A DNA stretch of 64,000 nucleotides from Saccharomycopsis fibuligera x Saccharomycopsis cf. fibuligera (Eukaryota > Ascomycota > Saccharomycetes > Ascoideales > Saccharomycopsidaceae): the NCBI GenBank assembly GCA_001936135.1, contig CP012819.1, positions 1,955,501 to 2,019,500 on the forward strand, given 5' to 3'. Both the position numbers and the translations under genes were made by a program. Position 1 is the stretch's first letter. Each line of letters starts with the position of its first letter. Shown one piece after another: positions 51,244-61,100 of the stretch. A model generated the notes under the pieces. The model did not search any database and was not told where the DNA came from. It saw nothing but the letters and a program-made list of their open reading frames with translations.

Positions 51244-54200
51244 TCATCTATATTTCGAGGTCCCCACCTGCTGACTGATGTCAAACTGTTCCTTTGGATA
51301 AACAAAGTCACTCTCCCCGTTGAACTCAAACGGATTCAATGGTCGTTTATCGTTAATATACATGCCGTCCTGATACAAAAACTCGCCGTTGGGGTTTACC
51401 ATTTCGCAATTCTTCTCCGAATGAATCCCTTTGTCCAGATTATGCAGCTCATCGAGTTCTTTCACATTGGCGACGTTAGTGAAAAGCTCCACTCTTGCAA
51501 GCATTCCATTATTGAACCACCATTTTTGCTTATCTGAACTAGGCGGCGGTAGGCCGATATTTATTGCGTCTGGGTCGATTGTATTTTTGTTAATCTTGTT
51601 GATTACGTCTTCCAAATTTTTAGATAGGATAAAACTGCTGACATTGCCGAACTTTGCCTTCCGCTTGATGTAGAGCTCAGATGATAGTTTATTCTTCATT
51701 TGTTCATTGATGATTATGACGTTAGCTTTGAATAACCCATAAACTGGACGATGATCTGAAAACATTATATCATACGTGCTTCCGTAGGTTAACTGTCTCA
51801 AGTTTTTGCCGCGGTTAACGATTCGATCACACCAGGCTGGAATCCGCATTTTTTCGGATAAATCATAAGTGTCCTCATTATTGTTGAACTTGTATGTTGG
51901 TTTGAATTTGATTTCAAACTCTTCATAGTACGGAAACGATTCGCCTGATTGCATTTGCTTGTTTAGCTGATCATATTCAAATAGCTCATTATATTTGCCA
52001 TCTTTGATGTTCTGTCTAACTTCCTCATTGGATGACTCAATTCGGTAATTAAAGTCGCCAACCCAAATAATACTATCGTGCGACTTGATGGTACGATTTC
52101 CCGAAAATCTCAAGCCGGTACTCAAACTTTTATAGTTTTGATGTCTTTCTTCAATATTGTTCAACCCAGCCGCTAAATGTGAAGTGATGAAGCAGAAACT
52201 AGTGTCGGAATACTGGACGCTCACAGCAATTCCGCCTTTGTTGGCTGCCATTCCTCCAAGCCCAGTTTTCTTCATACTTTCTTCAATCCGCTTGATGAAC
52301 TCTGCTTGTTGCCTCTTGATGTACAATAATGATAAAAGGCCGCCCAAATGACCAGACCAAAGCAAAATGTACGTTTCATCCTTATTAGTACTACTATTAT
52401 CAGTGGTGGCAATTTTGTTATTTATTGTTTTCAAGATTTTCCGTTCCCAAAAGTTACGATTTGTAATATCAACATTCATCATTTGGCCCGCGGTTAATTC
52501 CACAATTTCTTGTAACCCAAGAAAGTATATGTCTGGCATCTTGTCAAATCCTATCTTATCTTCTGCACGTAACACTGTATCTCCCGGATAGTTCTCTTTT
52601 GGGAAAAGCCAGGATGATAAATCGCCGTCATAACAAATACCATTCACATTAAATGATCCCGTGAATATTGTTATTAGTTTTTCGGACATGTAACTAGCAG
52701 AAAGTTTTCTTAACTCGCTGGTCACATAATCATTAATCGGATCGTATAAGAGTACTTTCTTGATAACGTTACCATTGTAATCAATTGAAGTTTTGCCCAA
52801 GAGAACCAATAACAAATTGTTTCTTTTTTCCAAATCATTGAGCAAATCTCTATAGTTTGATAAGTTGAATAGCTTTTTTGATGTGGAAACTGTCAAATCA
52901 GTGAAACTGTTGAATAAACTGCTTTTCTTTTTGGGAGGCGTGTTCACTACTCCAGCAGTTTCAATGTTGTTATAGTTGTAACCACTGTCTGGCACTAGCT
53001 CACTATCATTTTCATCCAAAGTGCCGCTTGATAAGTCAAGATTGTTGTTGATGATATTACCCTTTTTGTTGATCTGTCTAAGTTCAGTGTTATATTTCGA
53101 TAAAATTCTATTAATGGTAGCATTATTGCCGCTCCACAAGTATCCCAATTTAGTCCATAAATCTTCATTAAGTACAGAAAAATATGTCTTGTATTTTGGC
53201 TCACCAGTTTTTTCATCGGTGCCTGAGATGTAAGAGTATGTTTCTTTCAAAGCATAGAGTAACACCTGCTTGAAGATAATTTTTTGAATTTCATTGCATT
53301 TGTCCATTACATCGAACGAAGCTATTCGGAAAACACCTGATTGCTTGTTCAAGTACATCTTTCTATTATTGTCGTAGCATAATGCTGCATAACTGCAAAT
53401 GGAGTTATCAATACGCCCAAGTAACTGTGACGCCACCACTTGGTTCTTGACAAGATTAGCTAGCGTGTAATTGAAGTTATTAAGTTTTAACAAGTCTCTA
53501 TAGTTTGGATTTTCGATAAGTTTTTGGTAGTGTTCATAATAGTTTTTGAACATATCATATTCAATGCCTTTTGATTTTTTGTTGTTGTGTCTTTCAATAT
53601 CTTCCACGGGTATTGAGGATGAAATTTCATTCAAAATGTGTACTTCACCAAAGGTTTTGAAAAGCGAGTCAAAATGCTTTTTGAATGCCTCCTGAGTAGC
53701 ATCAAATGGTCTATTAATTTGTATCTTTTTAAGTAATGAAGAAGATTGCTGGCTATCAATTTCGAAATATATCGGTACATTGCCCCGGACTGAGGTGTAT
53801 GAAATGCAATAGTTTTCATTATAAAAAATCATTTCGGATTCAATATAATTTGCAACATTACCTTCATCATCCAATCCACTAGGCCCAAATATTTTACCAG
53901 ATTTGTCCACTGCAATCTTGGAAATTAGAGTGAGTAATGAGTTCTGAGATTTCTTCAAATCGTTCATCATGAAACGGTCAGGCGCATTATTCATATCCAA
54001 ATTAATGGACAAGTTGATGGTTTGCACAAAGCCTCTAATGACAACAGTGAGAAATTTTGAGCTATCAAATTTTTTCCTAACGTCAAACCCCAATCTATTT
54101 CTAAACTGCATCAATTCGTCAATTAGCAATCTATTCCACAAGAATTTCTTGTTCAAATTGAAAACAGAGTGGTAAGAGCCGGAAGTCATTATATCTCTAT

Positions 54201-54810
54201 TTTGTAAATTACTAGTCAAATCAAACGAATTAGCAAAATAAAAATTTCCCTTTACAAGAAACTTTTTTAAACTATGCCAGGGAAGTCCATGCTCGTCATC
54301 TTGCTTATCCTTTTTATCTTTTCCGTTAGCTTGATTGAGTTCATGCTCTCGAATTTGCTTGTACTTGAGCTGATTGAAAACAAAATCGAAATCTGTGCTG
54401 TTGAGACAGATGAATTCCACATCAAGAAGCTGAAAAATCTTATCCTTTGGCCTAGGACTACCTACTTCTAAAGCTTTGGTGATAATAATCAAAAAAGTAT
54501 AGTCATTGATGGAGATCAACCCAAGAATGCCAAAGCAAGTAATATTGTACACAGAGGACAACTCAACGTATCCGTCAAAATCCAATTTGGCGGCATCAAC
54601 AAATTCCACAACACAGCGCTTAACGCTGTTGATATTATCTCCCTGATTTGCATTATTATTGTACAGGTGAAGATGGTGATGGTGATGGTGGTGGTTGCTG
54701 TCTGCCAGCAGCGAGCGGTAGATTGGGTCTCTTATGAGAAAGGCACTGTTGTTGGAGACAAGAGCAAGCGATCTTGGATTCTGGTTAAGAAAGATCCTCA
54801 ATGGTTGCAT
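51244..54810 (-). CDS. INP51: synaptojanin-like PI(4,5)P2 5-phosphatase Inp51 with dead Sac domain
   Basis: 1188-aa phosphoinositide phosphatase (S. cerevisiae Inp51 is 946 aa) acting on plasma membrane PI(4,5)P2. The N-terminal Sac1-like domain (about 60-620) is intact in length, but its catalytic loop reads GVFRIASFDVMDKCNEIQ where active Sac domains have NCxDCLDRTN, so the CX5R Cys and Arg are Ser and Lys: an inactive Sac domain, the hallmark of Inp51 over Inp52/53. The C-terminal 5-phosphatase is complete: TGSFNVNG, FLGLQEIVEL, TSHLAAG, WVGDFNYRI, PAWCDRIVNRG and FSDHRPVYGLF. Near the C-terminus PLNPFEF contains an NPF motif, the kind that binds the EH proteins Irs4/Tax4 in yeast. It is a single exon. 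A His-rich run (NHHHHHHHLHLYNNN) follows residue 38. Confidence 0.95.
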   Translation of the reverse strand: MQPLRIFLNQNPRSLALVSNNSAFLIRDPIYRSLLADSNHHHHHHHLHLYNNNANQGDNINSVKRCVVEFVDAAKLDFDGYVELSSVYNITCFGILGLISINDYTFLIIITKALEVGSPRPKDKIFQLLDVEFICLNSTDFDFVFNQLKYKQIREHELNQANGKDKKDKQDDEHGLPWHSLKKFLVKGNFYFANSFDLTSNLQNRDIMTSGSYHSVFNLNKKFLWNRLLIDELMQFRNRLGFDVRKKFDSSKFLTVVIRGFVQTINLSINLDMNNAPDRFMMNDLKKSQNSLLTLISKIAVDKSGKIFGPSGLDDEGNVANYIESEMIFYNENYCISYTSVRGNVPIYFEIDSQQSSSLLKKIQINRPFDATQEAFKKHFDSLFKTFGEVHILNEISSSIPVEDIERHNNKKSKGIEYDMFKNYYEHYQKLIENPNYRDLLKLNNFNYTLANLVKNQVVASQLLGRIDNSICSYAALCYDNNRKMYLNKQSGVFRIASFDVMDKCNEIQKIIFKQVLLYALKETYSYISGTDEKTGEPKYKTYFSVLNEDLWTKLGYLWSGNNATINRILSKYNTELRQINKKGNIINNNLDLSSGTLDENDSELVPDSGYNYNNIETAGVVNTPPKKKSSLFNSFTDLTVSTSKKLFNLSNYRDLLNDLEKRNNLLLVLLGKTSIDYNGNVIKKVLLYDPINDYVTSELRKLSASYMSEKLITIFTGSFNVNGICYDGDLSSWLFPKENYPGDTVLRAEDKIGFDKMPDIYFLGLQEIVELTAGQMMNVDITNRNFWERKILKTINNKIATTDNSSTNKDETYILLWSGHLGGLLSLLYIKRQQAEFIKRIEESMKKTGLGGMAANKGGIAVSVQYSDTSFCFITSHLAAGLNNIEERHQNYKSLSTGLRFSGNRTIKSHDSIIWVGDFNYRIESSNEEVRQNIKDGKYNELFEYDQLNKQMQSGESFPYYEEFEIKFKPTYKFNNNEDTYDLSEKMRIPAWCDRIVNRGKNLRQLTYGSTYDIMFSDHRPVYGLFKANVIIINEQMKNKLSSELYIKRKAKFGNVSSFILSKNLEDVINKINKNTIDPDAINIGLPPPSSDKQKWWFNNGMLARVELFTNVANVKELDELHNLDKGIHSEKNCEMVNPNGEFLYQDGMYINDKRPLNPFEFNGESDFVYPKEQFDISQQVGTSKYR

Positions 54811-55652
54811 GGTGTCTGTGGCAACTGGGAGTTGTCATCAAGTGGTGATTAGTAGTTAAGCACTAGGCTTTGCAATTGTCACTGTGACTCCCAGTTAGTT
54901 TAGTTTTTGTTTTATTTTGTTTCCTCTGTTCCAATTCACAAAGAAAGTGCCAAGAAGACGTCAGCCGCTCTTCGCACTAAATTGAATTCAATCTTGCGCT
55001 CTCAAATTCTTTGTCAACGGATATTGATTAAAAAAAAAAAAAAAAAAAAGATAAAATCAAGATAAATATAAGATTTAAACAACAATAGCAACTGTTTGTA
55101 AGAAAGAGTGTAATCGTTAACAGCTGGGCTTAGCCTCATTGGCATTGTTTTTGTTCGTTTCTGTCTATTTTTTTTTTTTTTTTTTTTTGTTGTTGTTGTT
55201 GTTTTTCGCTGTTGTTGTAAATACCGGAGCACTGTCCCCGCCCACTACATTAGCCACAGACATTGTGCAGAGGACAGGCAGAGATGAATTACTTATACTT
55301 GTTTTACAGAATGGTGCTCATCATAAAAATGGAATAAGCATATATGATCTACAAAAAGGAAAGCATGACACGTAAGTAAAAGCGAGGAGAGAAGGCGTTT
55401 AAAATATTCCAGAGGTAAACGGCTGGACTTTTGGCTATATCTGGCCACCCAGGGCCCTGGTTAATCATTAGTATTTGAGCCCTATGCATCAGCCACAACA
55501 ACAAACTTCACCTGGTAAAGGGCGAATGGGATGGCAGATCATTCATTTGCAACAAAAACATTATAGAAATAGTGATACTATACTTCAAAAATAAACAGAG
55601 TAACAAAATATAGCTGCATCGCGCATATATGGTTTTAAAGAGCTTGAAGAAT
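54811..55652. other. intergenic region INP51 promoter / GIM4 3' flank
   Basis: AT-rich with A-tract (55029-55048) and T-tract (55170-55189). A short + strand open stretch ends DLQKGKHDT just before a GTAAGT at 55372, but no partner exon was found, so no gene is called. Confidence 0.45.
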
Positions 55653-56945
55653 TTAATCAGTACGGACAATCTTGACGCCGGTGTCTTTCTATTTAAAAGT
55701 GGAAACTTGCGGTTAGTAAATGTAAATTTAAGTGGAAAAGTTTCAAAAGCGACAAAGAGTACCAATATTGCAGATTTGGTTAATAAGTCAAGCAATGAAA
55801 ACATTCGTAAAGTGTAAAAATGATTACATACCTTCCATTTTTCAAAATCTTTATGAGTTTTTACTAATTCTTTAGATAACGTATCCAATGCTTTGACAAT
55901 CTGTGGTTTGGAGATGGTTAGTACTGGGCACAAATGGTCTTTTTGATATGATTCAAAATGAATAAAAAGAAAAAAATTTAGAGTTTTTCTCTTGAAAGTA
56001 AAACATACATTTTCAGCTTTAGTTTCCAATATTGGAACCACCTCACCAGCGGTTTTTTCCACAAGGACTCCGCCCACCATTCTGTAGCATTTTCTATCCT
56101 TTGGCGCTTTTTTAAGAGTATCTAAAACAATACTATAAAATGTTAGTAAATCAAGTCACTAAAAATTATTTAACCGTCATAACATTTTTTAAAATTATGA
56201 TTACTGAGCCACAATCCGTGATGAAATTTATAAAGTAGAGCAAAACGAAATAAATTAACTCAGTCTTGAATTAGAATGATTCTGAAATTTAACATACTTG
56301 TGTTCATCATAGTCAGCTCTTAATTGGGAAATTTTATCACCAAGTTGATTTAGCGTATCTTGAAAATCATTATATTGCTGCTGGAAGTCTAAAACGGTCA
56401 TGTTAGTATTTGCTTCTTTAATTGACTCTGGTCTCTCATTTTGAAGAGTGTTGATTGGGTGTTTCTAGTGGCTTGCTTATTTTACAGGAAAAAAATTGGT
56501 TTGATAAGTCAAAACCAGTTTTTAACAAGACAGAAAGGGCTCTATTTTGAGTTTATTCAAAACACATTAAGCACTGTTATTGATCTATAAGGATAATTGC
56601 TGGATATTGCTGAAAATTGAATCAGTATTAGACTCGATCACTTCAGTATCACATAGTACTTGAAGAATCAAATCTATCTCAAAAGCTCCCGTTTTGTCAA
56701 ATTGTATCCTTTCAAGTTGCCTTTTCAAAGAAGCCAACCAAGCTAACAAACTGATATTAAAAGGCTGCGTATTATAAACCCAATTCCGAACAATCAAAAT
56801 GATCAAAGCCCCGCACTCCGTTCCATTCCTGCTCCAACATTCCAAAACATCAAAATCACATCAAGAACATACGTCTTTGTTTTTCTTCTTTAGACAAAGG
56901 TGTTGCTGATTTGGAAGCGCTTGAACTAGTAGCTGCTGCTGACAT
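55653..56945 (-). CDS. GIM4: prefoldin subunit 2 (Gim4/Pfd2), five exons
   Basis: Beta-type prefoldin subunit that passes nascent actin and tubulin to the CCT chaperonin. Five exons: 56873-56945, 56298-56388, 56009-56132, 55832-55900 and 55653-55688. The introns are 484, 165, 108 and 143 nt. All four donors are GTATGT and all four branch sites are a perfect TACTAAC. Joined product, 130 aa: MSAAATSSSASKSATPLSKE, then HFQQQYNDFQDTLNQL, DEHNIVLDTLKKAPKDRKC, YRMVGGVLVEKTAGEVVPIL, ETKAENIVKALDTL and FEKWKKDTGVKIVRTD. The RKCYRMVGGVLVE block is diagnostic of PFD2, and every junction falls inside conserved sequence. Length matches the family (111 aa in S. cerevisiae, 154 in human). Four introns in so short a gene is unusual for a budding yeast. 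Confidence 0.95.
56585..56845 (-). other. open frame without ATG inside GIM4 intron 1
   Basis: An unbroken run of about 87-90 codons in the sense direction of GIM4, within its first intron, with protein-like composition (ISLLAWLASLKRQLERIQF, then FEIDLILQVLCDTEVIE). It has no ATG, no in-phase link to GIM4 exon 1 and no recognisable homology. It may be an alternative exon, a remnant of another gene, or chance. Confidence 0.25.
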
Positions 56946-57661
56946 CTCTGATTTGTTTTACTCTATTAAAATTGAGAACTATGAGCTTGAAGAATTGGCT
57001 ATTGTCTCGGCTTGAAGCGAGGAGAGTAGTTTTTGCTGTTTCTATTCCGGAATCCAATTGCGATGAAATGAATCTATTCTAATAAAACCAGTTTCGATGC
57101 ATCAATGGACTAAAATATACTGTTCTCTGAATCAATTGGGCTTTACTACCCTACTGTTTTTAGTATTTTCACGATTTGATTTTGATTTTTCTTGAGCTTT
57201 TTTTCTGCAGGAACGCAGTCATGCCTTACGTAATTGAGCTCCATAATGCTAAAAAACTCTAACATGTCTTGTAAAAAATCATCTATAAATAACTAGACTA
57301 AAAATCCTTTGATTTTGTAAAAGATTGATGGATTTTGAATGTGTGTGTGTGTGTGTGCATGTGTGTGTCATGGAAGAATGAACAAGAGTCTGAAATTTAC
57401 TACAAGCTAATTTCTCAAGGGCTAGAATGTCTCTGGTTAAACTTTCTAGACTCTGCTGCCTTTATGCGAGTGGTACATCACCTCTACACTTGTTGAGACT
57501 ACAACATGGCAGGCGTTGTCTGTGTCTTTCCTAAGGAGAGAAGCATGAAATGTTCCATTGCGACTTTGAGTGACGGCAGAATGATAAATTTTACGGCGCG
57601 AGACATCCATTTGTTACAACTTTTTTCAGCGAAATGGATGTGATCTAAAAGGCCAATCGAA

Positions 57662-57699
<38 letters not shown>

Positions 57700-57821
57700 A
57701 AATAGAAACTACAAAAAAACGCACCCGATAACAAAAAATTAAGAGAAATAGCAACAGAACAAGAAAGAAAAATTTAGCCAAGTTTAATATTCAAAAAGGA
57801 AACCAACTAGATATCCTCATC
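56946..57821. other. intergenic region GIM4 promoter / ADI1 3' flank
   Basis: AT-rich with a GT microsatellite (57341-57369) and an AT microsatellite (57665-57695). No gene. Confidence 0.55.
57665..57695. repeat. (AT)n microsatellite
   Basis: About 30 bp of alternating AT downstream of the ADI1 stop. Confidence 0.9.
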
Positions 57822-58349
57822 TCAAGCAGCCTTGATAGAATTCAAATATTCTTGGCGATACTTATTATTATCAACTGGGCGATTCAAAGCAGTCCATTTT
57901 GGCTCATCTTTAAACAATCTCAAAGCAGTAACATCATTTTCTGTATCTAAAGTAAAGCGATGGTATATTCCTGCTGGTAAAATAAGTAAATCATTTTTAT
58001 ATAACTTATTTCTAATCCAGCGATCGTTTTTATCTCTAACATCAAAAAAGCCAGACCCTTTCAAAATGTATCTAATTTCTTCATCTTCATGCAAATGCTC
58101 CAAGATGAATTGATCGAGTTTTTGCTTCAAGGCGGCTTCTCCGCCAGGGAAGCTATCTTTGGAGAGTCTAATTTGATCCTGATTACGATAATTGCGTTCT
58201 TTGGCTAGTTTGTTAACATCATCGAGGTTGTCAAAATGGTAGTAGAGCACGCCTAAAGATTTCAATTCATCTGCGCTGACAGGGATCCCGGAATCGTGAT
58301 CGTTTTGGTAATCAGAAGGATCTGATTCGTCATAATAATAGGACTTCAT
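57822..58349 (-). CDS. ADI1: acireductone dioxygenase Adi1
   Basis: Cupin enzyme of the methionine salvage pathway: with Fe2+ it oxidises acireductone to 2-keto-4-methylthiobutyrate plus formate. 175 aa, the family length (179 in S. cerevisiae). Metal ligands are visible in the cupin motifs: H85, H87 and E91 in EHLHEDEEIRYILKG and H130 in LPAGIYHRFTL. Other family segments are FPGGEAALKQKL, GSGFFDVRD, RLFKDEPKWTALNRP and an N-terminal YYYDESDPSD. It is a single exon with no targeting signal, so probably cytosolic. A CACGTG and a GCCACA lie upstream (listed separately), consistent with sulfur-pathway control. Confidence 0.97.
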   Translation of the reverse strand: MKSYYYDESDPSDYQNDHDSGIPVSADELKSLGVLYYHFDNLDDVNKLAKERNYRNQDQIRLSKDSFPGGEAALKQKLDQFILEHLHEDEEIRYILKGSGFFDVRDKNDRWIRNKLYKNDLLILPAGIYHRFTLDTENDVTALRLFKDEPKWTALNRPVDNNKYRQEYLNSIKAA

Positions 58350-58613
58350 TCTTTATTTTTGGTGTGTGTGTGGGTTAGCAAAAAGAAAATATGCCTGAGC
58401 TGAGTATTGCTGTCACTAATTGCTGATGTTAAGCTGCCTGTTCACTAAATCAACATTCAAAGACGTTTGGAAACTAAACAATTGAGCAAGGCTGCTGGGT
58501 AAAAGTTTATATAAATTCCCCTTTAGCGTGTGGAAAACCCGTCACTTTCTTTCTTTGGTGGAGCAATATGTCAGCCAGTAGCGGAATACTGGCGTCGACG
58601 GCTATCGGAGACT

Positions 58614-58632
58614 GCCACAACCGAAGCACGTG
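58614..58632. promoter_or_regulatory. GCCACA plus CACGTG pair upstream of ADI1
   Basis: GCCACA (58614-58619, the Met31/32-type core TGTGGC inverted) lies 7 bp from CACGTG (58627-58632, Cbf1 core), 265-283 bp upstream of the ADI1 ATG. In S. cerevisiae, Met4 acts on sulfur genes through Cbf1 and Met31/32. The pairing is seen; the regulation is inferred. Confidence 0.5.
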
Positions 58633-59922
58633 GCAGCTCATGTGAAATTTTGCAATGATCTCTGACATACCCATATAGCAGATAATAGTTTCTGCTGTTC
58701 TGTTGGCAGCTTAAGCCACTTTGGCAACAATATTTAAGTATGCCGCGTTATTAAGTCTGCTTGCTATAGCTTATAGCAAAAATAAAAATAGACATGTTTC
58801 ATTTTCACAAATTCACAAATTCAGTATGCCATCTGAGCTACGGCCAAAACTCCGACGGGGATCCACTTGCTTTGCTGCGCTTTGTTTCACTCTGTATAAT
58901 GTAGTAAACCCGTGATCCCACAGTATTGTGTTTATACTATAAGTGAGAAAGCTAAAGCTTTTTTTTCTGGTTACTGCAAAGTCTTTAAAGTTAGAGAGCA
59001 AGACACTGTATATGGACGACAAGCGCATTTAGGAGTGATCGCGATTTCGAACCCTTTCATTTGCCAGCGACAAGAGCCAGCACTTTGGCAATATGCAAGC
59101 TTATGGCTGCCAGTGAGTACAGCTTTGCTATAAGCCGCTATGGCTGACCCAAGCTATAGCTTCTCTGAGTTCCCAGCGTGTATATGATGCGGGTTCACAG
59201 AGCAGACCAGCCCCATACGAATTCTGTGAAGCACGGAAAGCGTGTTTTATCGGAACTCGAGATTGCATTTTGGACTGATAAGGTTGAAACGAAAGAAAAG
59301 CAAACGAATACTCAAGTACCATAAAAAATAGAGGAAAAAAAATAAATAAAAATTTAATAAAAAACTGTGGAATAATACAATACAAAATATTGCTAGTCAC
59401 ACGAATGTGAACTGTGTTACATATGCTGCGGATACTGTATCAGCTCGACAGTTAATTTTTTCACTATCCGGAGAAACACAATTTTTTGATTAGCCCAAAA
59501 CTGTGCTAATGCAACATGTATGTTACAATTGGTTTTCCCACTGTGCAGGATACGGTGATAGTCTTGTGATTAAGATAGGAGACACCCACAGCAGCAAGTA
59601 GTTGCTTATCGAAATTTGTACTAAGTCGTTTATTCATCGCTCCGATTAACAAAACTTCTTTTACTTTTTATTTTACTTTTTATTTTTTTTCATTTTGCCT
59701 GTCCTTTGCCTATCAGCCACAGTTGTGGACCCATGACATGCAACTAACTATAGCTCTAGTCACTTAGTTAACCTGCCGTACAGCGTCGATTCAGCGATTA
59801 TTATTACGGTACTGCCATCCGGAGACGTCCTGGTGTCTGCCTCTTCGAAAGAACATACATATATAAAAGCAGCAAACGGGCCCTTTTAAGTAACAAGGCG
59901 GCAGACGTATACGCATATAATT

Positions 59923-60169
59923 ATGGTGAGCCACACATTTTGGAGCCCTGGGTGGTGTTACAAGCTTAAAGGTTCTATATATGCTACGAAAAAAAGCTGG
60001 TGCACCATTACACTATTGCAAACAATCCAAAGATCGGCCAAGATGTCTTAGTTTTCTAACATCTTCGTCGTTTTGATCATCCTGATCGACTATATTTGTA
60101 ACTTTGCTGGCGGCCCTAATTATCAATATGGTGCTGGTTATTACTATTCTTACATAGCGATGAGATAAA
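59923..60169 (+). other. possible small gene behind a TATA box
   Basis: A clear TATATAAAAG at about 59859 precedes ATG 59923 by some 60 bp. The frame runs 42 codons to TAG at 60048-60050 and then stays open in the same frame for a hydrophobic then Tyr/Gly-rich stretch (IFVVLIILIDYICNFAGG, NYQYGAGYYYSY) to TAA at 60167-60169. A splice from ATG|GTGAGC to CTTAG|TTTTCT would place ATG directly before the hydrophobic part in phase, but there is no good branch site. Unrecognised. Confidence 0.25.
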
Positions 60170-61100
60170 ATTTGCTAGCTCAGCCGTTTGTAAAACACTA
60201 TGCGTTTCTCGAATTGTTTCTTTTGATGACAATTGCAATAGTCTTGGCAGTTCTAGTTTAGCGTAAGCTTGACTGTGGCAGGCGCACCTTTATGCCTGAG
60301 GGCGCAGATACGAGGATTAAGAGAAACAAAGTTTTAAAGTTGGTTCCCCGTTGGGTGAGGCTGAGATCATATAGCCTGAACGACATCCGTGAGACAGGAA
60401 CACATCAGCCAAAAAGTGCATCTTTGTACTATGCTAAATAATATAATTGTGGTCGGCATCAAAACCACTATTACTATTTTAAAGATAGTCCAGAAACAGG
60501 GCTGTAATACATGAATTTTGTTCCCACTGGTTTTTTTTTTTTTTTTTTTTTATTATGGTACCGCTGATATCAGTCGGATTTTTCCCATATGCCTAAAAGA
60601 AGGAAACCGTTGATGATTGTTAATGATTGTGAAACGTCATCAACAATAACAGCCAAAATTCTGCTACCAAGTATTTGGCGCTGTGCTGATCCTGTATTAA
60701 ATACAAATACACAGATAAAATTTCTTTCAGACAAATTGTTTTAGAGTTAGAACCCCGAGACAGCAATAAGAGTGCTGAGCACTTGGCAGGAAGTGAGAGA
60801 AGACATCCACCGCCATGGCACCCTTCAAAATCTCATTGCACGTGAGCTATCGTTATCGGGCTTACGCCGCACCAGCGTCAAGCAGTGCAGCAACATGCAG
60901 AAATATGATAGACTAGCGTCAATAAATAAATGAATGTAATTATCGGTGAATGATACCTAAAATTCATGTCAGCAATTTCGTATATATTGCAAGTCTATCC
61001 TGGCTCTATAGATGGTATTTTTGCTTTCCTTACGGTTTTCTCTTTTTTTCTCTAAATCCATATTAATCAGCTAGTAAAACTATCTAATAATCCGCCCGAT

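Larger units (their letters stand above)
58350..61100. other. 2.75 kb divergent intergenic gap (ADI1/OPT)
   Basis: Contains the ADI1 promoter elements, a TATATAAAAG box at about 59859-59870 followed by a short ATG frame (59923-60050, see findings) and a T-tract (60531-60551). The remaining sequence shows no supportable gene. The OPT promoter lies at the right end. Confidence 0.5.

Noticed and set aside
55260-55377. Short + strand stretch ending in GTAAGT (DLQKGKHDT)
   Set aside because: No ATG context and no acceptor or partner exon found; the next 300 bases are the GIM4 3' region on the other strand.
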